In this document: positions 6,589-7,087 of the stretch, piece after piece
Position numbering within the stretch: the stretch's first letter is position 1
How the letters are laid out: every line of letters starts with the position of its first letter
Assembly: GCA_002327415.1 (NCBI GenBank)
Contig: DCVU01000086.1
Span: 1 to 7,087, forward strand
Direction of reading: 5' to 3'
Origin: Smithella sp. UBA2180
GTDB lineage: Bacteria > Desulfobacterota > Syntrophia > Syntrophales > Smithellaceae
Length of the DNA: 7,087 nt
Made by a program: the position numbers and the translations under genes
The notes under the pieces: generated by a model
The model's database searches: none
The model's input: only the letters and a program-made list of their open reading frames with translations
Told to the model about the DNA's origin: nothing

Positions 6589-7087
6589 TTGGGTGATAGA
6601 GAGGATTTTGAACTGGCAAAAACTTTAAAACATAAACATTCAATATTAATTGTCGACGATGAAGAGTCTATACTTAATGCTTTCAGTCGTATTTTAGCTG
6701 ATGGAGATTACGAAGTTCACACGGCGAGCAATGGGTTGGAAGGGCTGAATAAACTGCATACTGCTCAAAAACCTTATTCTCTTATTATTTCCGATCAAAG
6801 AATGCCGCTGATGAGCGGTGTGCAATTTTTTGCCCAGGCCAAAAATATTTTTCCGGATGCCGTTCGTATACTTTTGACCGGTTATGCCGATACCGGCACT
6901 GTAATTGATGCCATTAATAAAGGAGAGGTTAATCTTTATTTTACAAAACCATGGCATGAAGAAGAACTATTGTTTCATATCAAACAGTCGATTTCCAAAG
7001 TGGAAATATTGGCGGGAAATAAACATCTGGTAGAATTGATCAAACATAAAAATACCGAGTTGCTGGAGTTAAACAAAACTCTTGAAG
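6589..7087 (+). CDS. Response regulator with N-terminal receiver domain, 3' end outside the window
   Basis: Two-component signalling protein. The receiver domain has all key residues: the acidic pair in ILIVDDEES (Asp codons 6655 and 6658), the phosphoacceptor Asp in IISDQRMP (6793), Thr in LLTGYAD (6877) and Lys in FTKPW (6946). The DQRMP...LLTGYAD...TKPW pattern is typical of receivers joined to HD-GYP, GGDEF or histidine-kinase modules. After the receiver comes a charged, Leu-rich helix (from about 6958, ending ELLELNKTLE), which looks like a coiled-coil linker to an output domain beyond the window; which output cannot be told. The start is uncertain. The frame opens after a stop at 6547 and has no ATG before the receiver. 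TTG at 6589 is a standard alternative start without a Shine-Dalgarno, whereas CTG at 6613 is a rarer codon but lies seven to eight bases after AGAGAGGA and gives a better N-terminal length. Probably transcribed from the promoter at 6529-6558. Confidence 0.9.
   Translation, partial: MGDREDFELAKTLKHKHSILIVDDEESILNAFSRILADGDYEVHTASNGLEGLNKLHTAQKPYSLIISDQRMPLMSGVQFFAQAKNIFPDAVRILLTGYADTGTVIDAINKGEVNLYFTKPWHEEELLFHIKQSISKVEILAGNKHLVELIKHKNTELLELNKTLE

Overview
The window reads as an ordinary chromosomal block from a Gram-negative bacterium of moderate GC content. The pairing of a SurA-type chaperone with a PpiC-type lipoprotein directly behind mfd, together with the style of the response regulator, suggests a deltaproteobacterial (Desulfobacterota, possibly Syntrophia-like) source. 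That placement is an inference from gene order and protein style, not from a marker gene.

Layout, all on the + strand: (1) 1-1527, the 3' half of mfd, cut by the window edge inside the Walker A motif; (2) 1554-2552, a parvulin-family lipoprotein with a SurA-like N-terminal region; (3) 2580-3554, a short SurA with a cleavable signal peptide and one parvulin domain; (4) 3575-6388, complete uvrA; (5) 6389-6588, a non-coding gap of about 200 bases with a good sigma-70-like promoter that overlaps a palindrome; (6) from about 6589 to the window end, a response regulator receiver domain running off the edge.

Genes 1 to 4 are separated by only 26, 27 and 20 bases, with no terminator or strong internal promoter between them, so they probably form one operon. 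It combines two jobs. Mfd and UvrA act together in transcription-coupled nucleotide excision repair: Mfd removes stalled RNA polymerase and recruits UvrA. The two middle genes encode envelope folding factors for outer-membrane proteins. The response regulator looks like a separate transcription unit.

No mobile element, CRISPR array, tRNA or rRNA was seen, and no undescribed system could be supported. The points most worth a second look are a Glu-to-Gly change in helicase motif V of Mfd, the matching loss of parvulin active-site residues in both chaperones, the inner-membrane-type sorting residue on the lipoprotein, and the promoter/palindrome with a non-ATG start in front of the response regulator.
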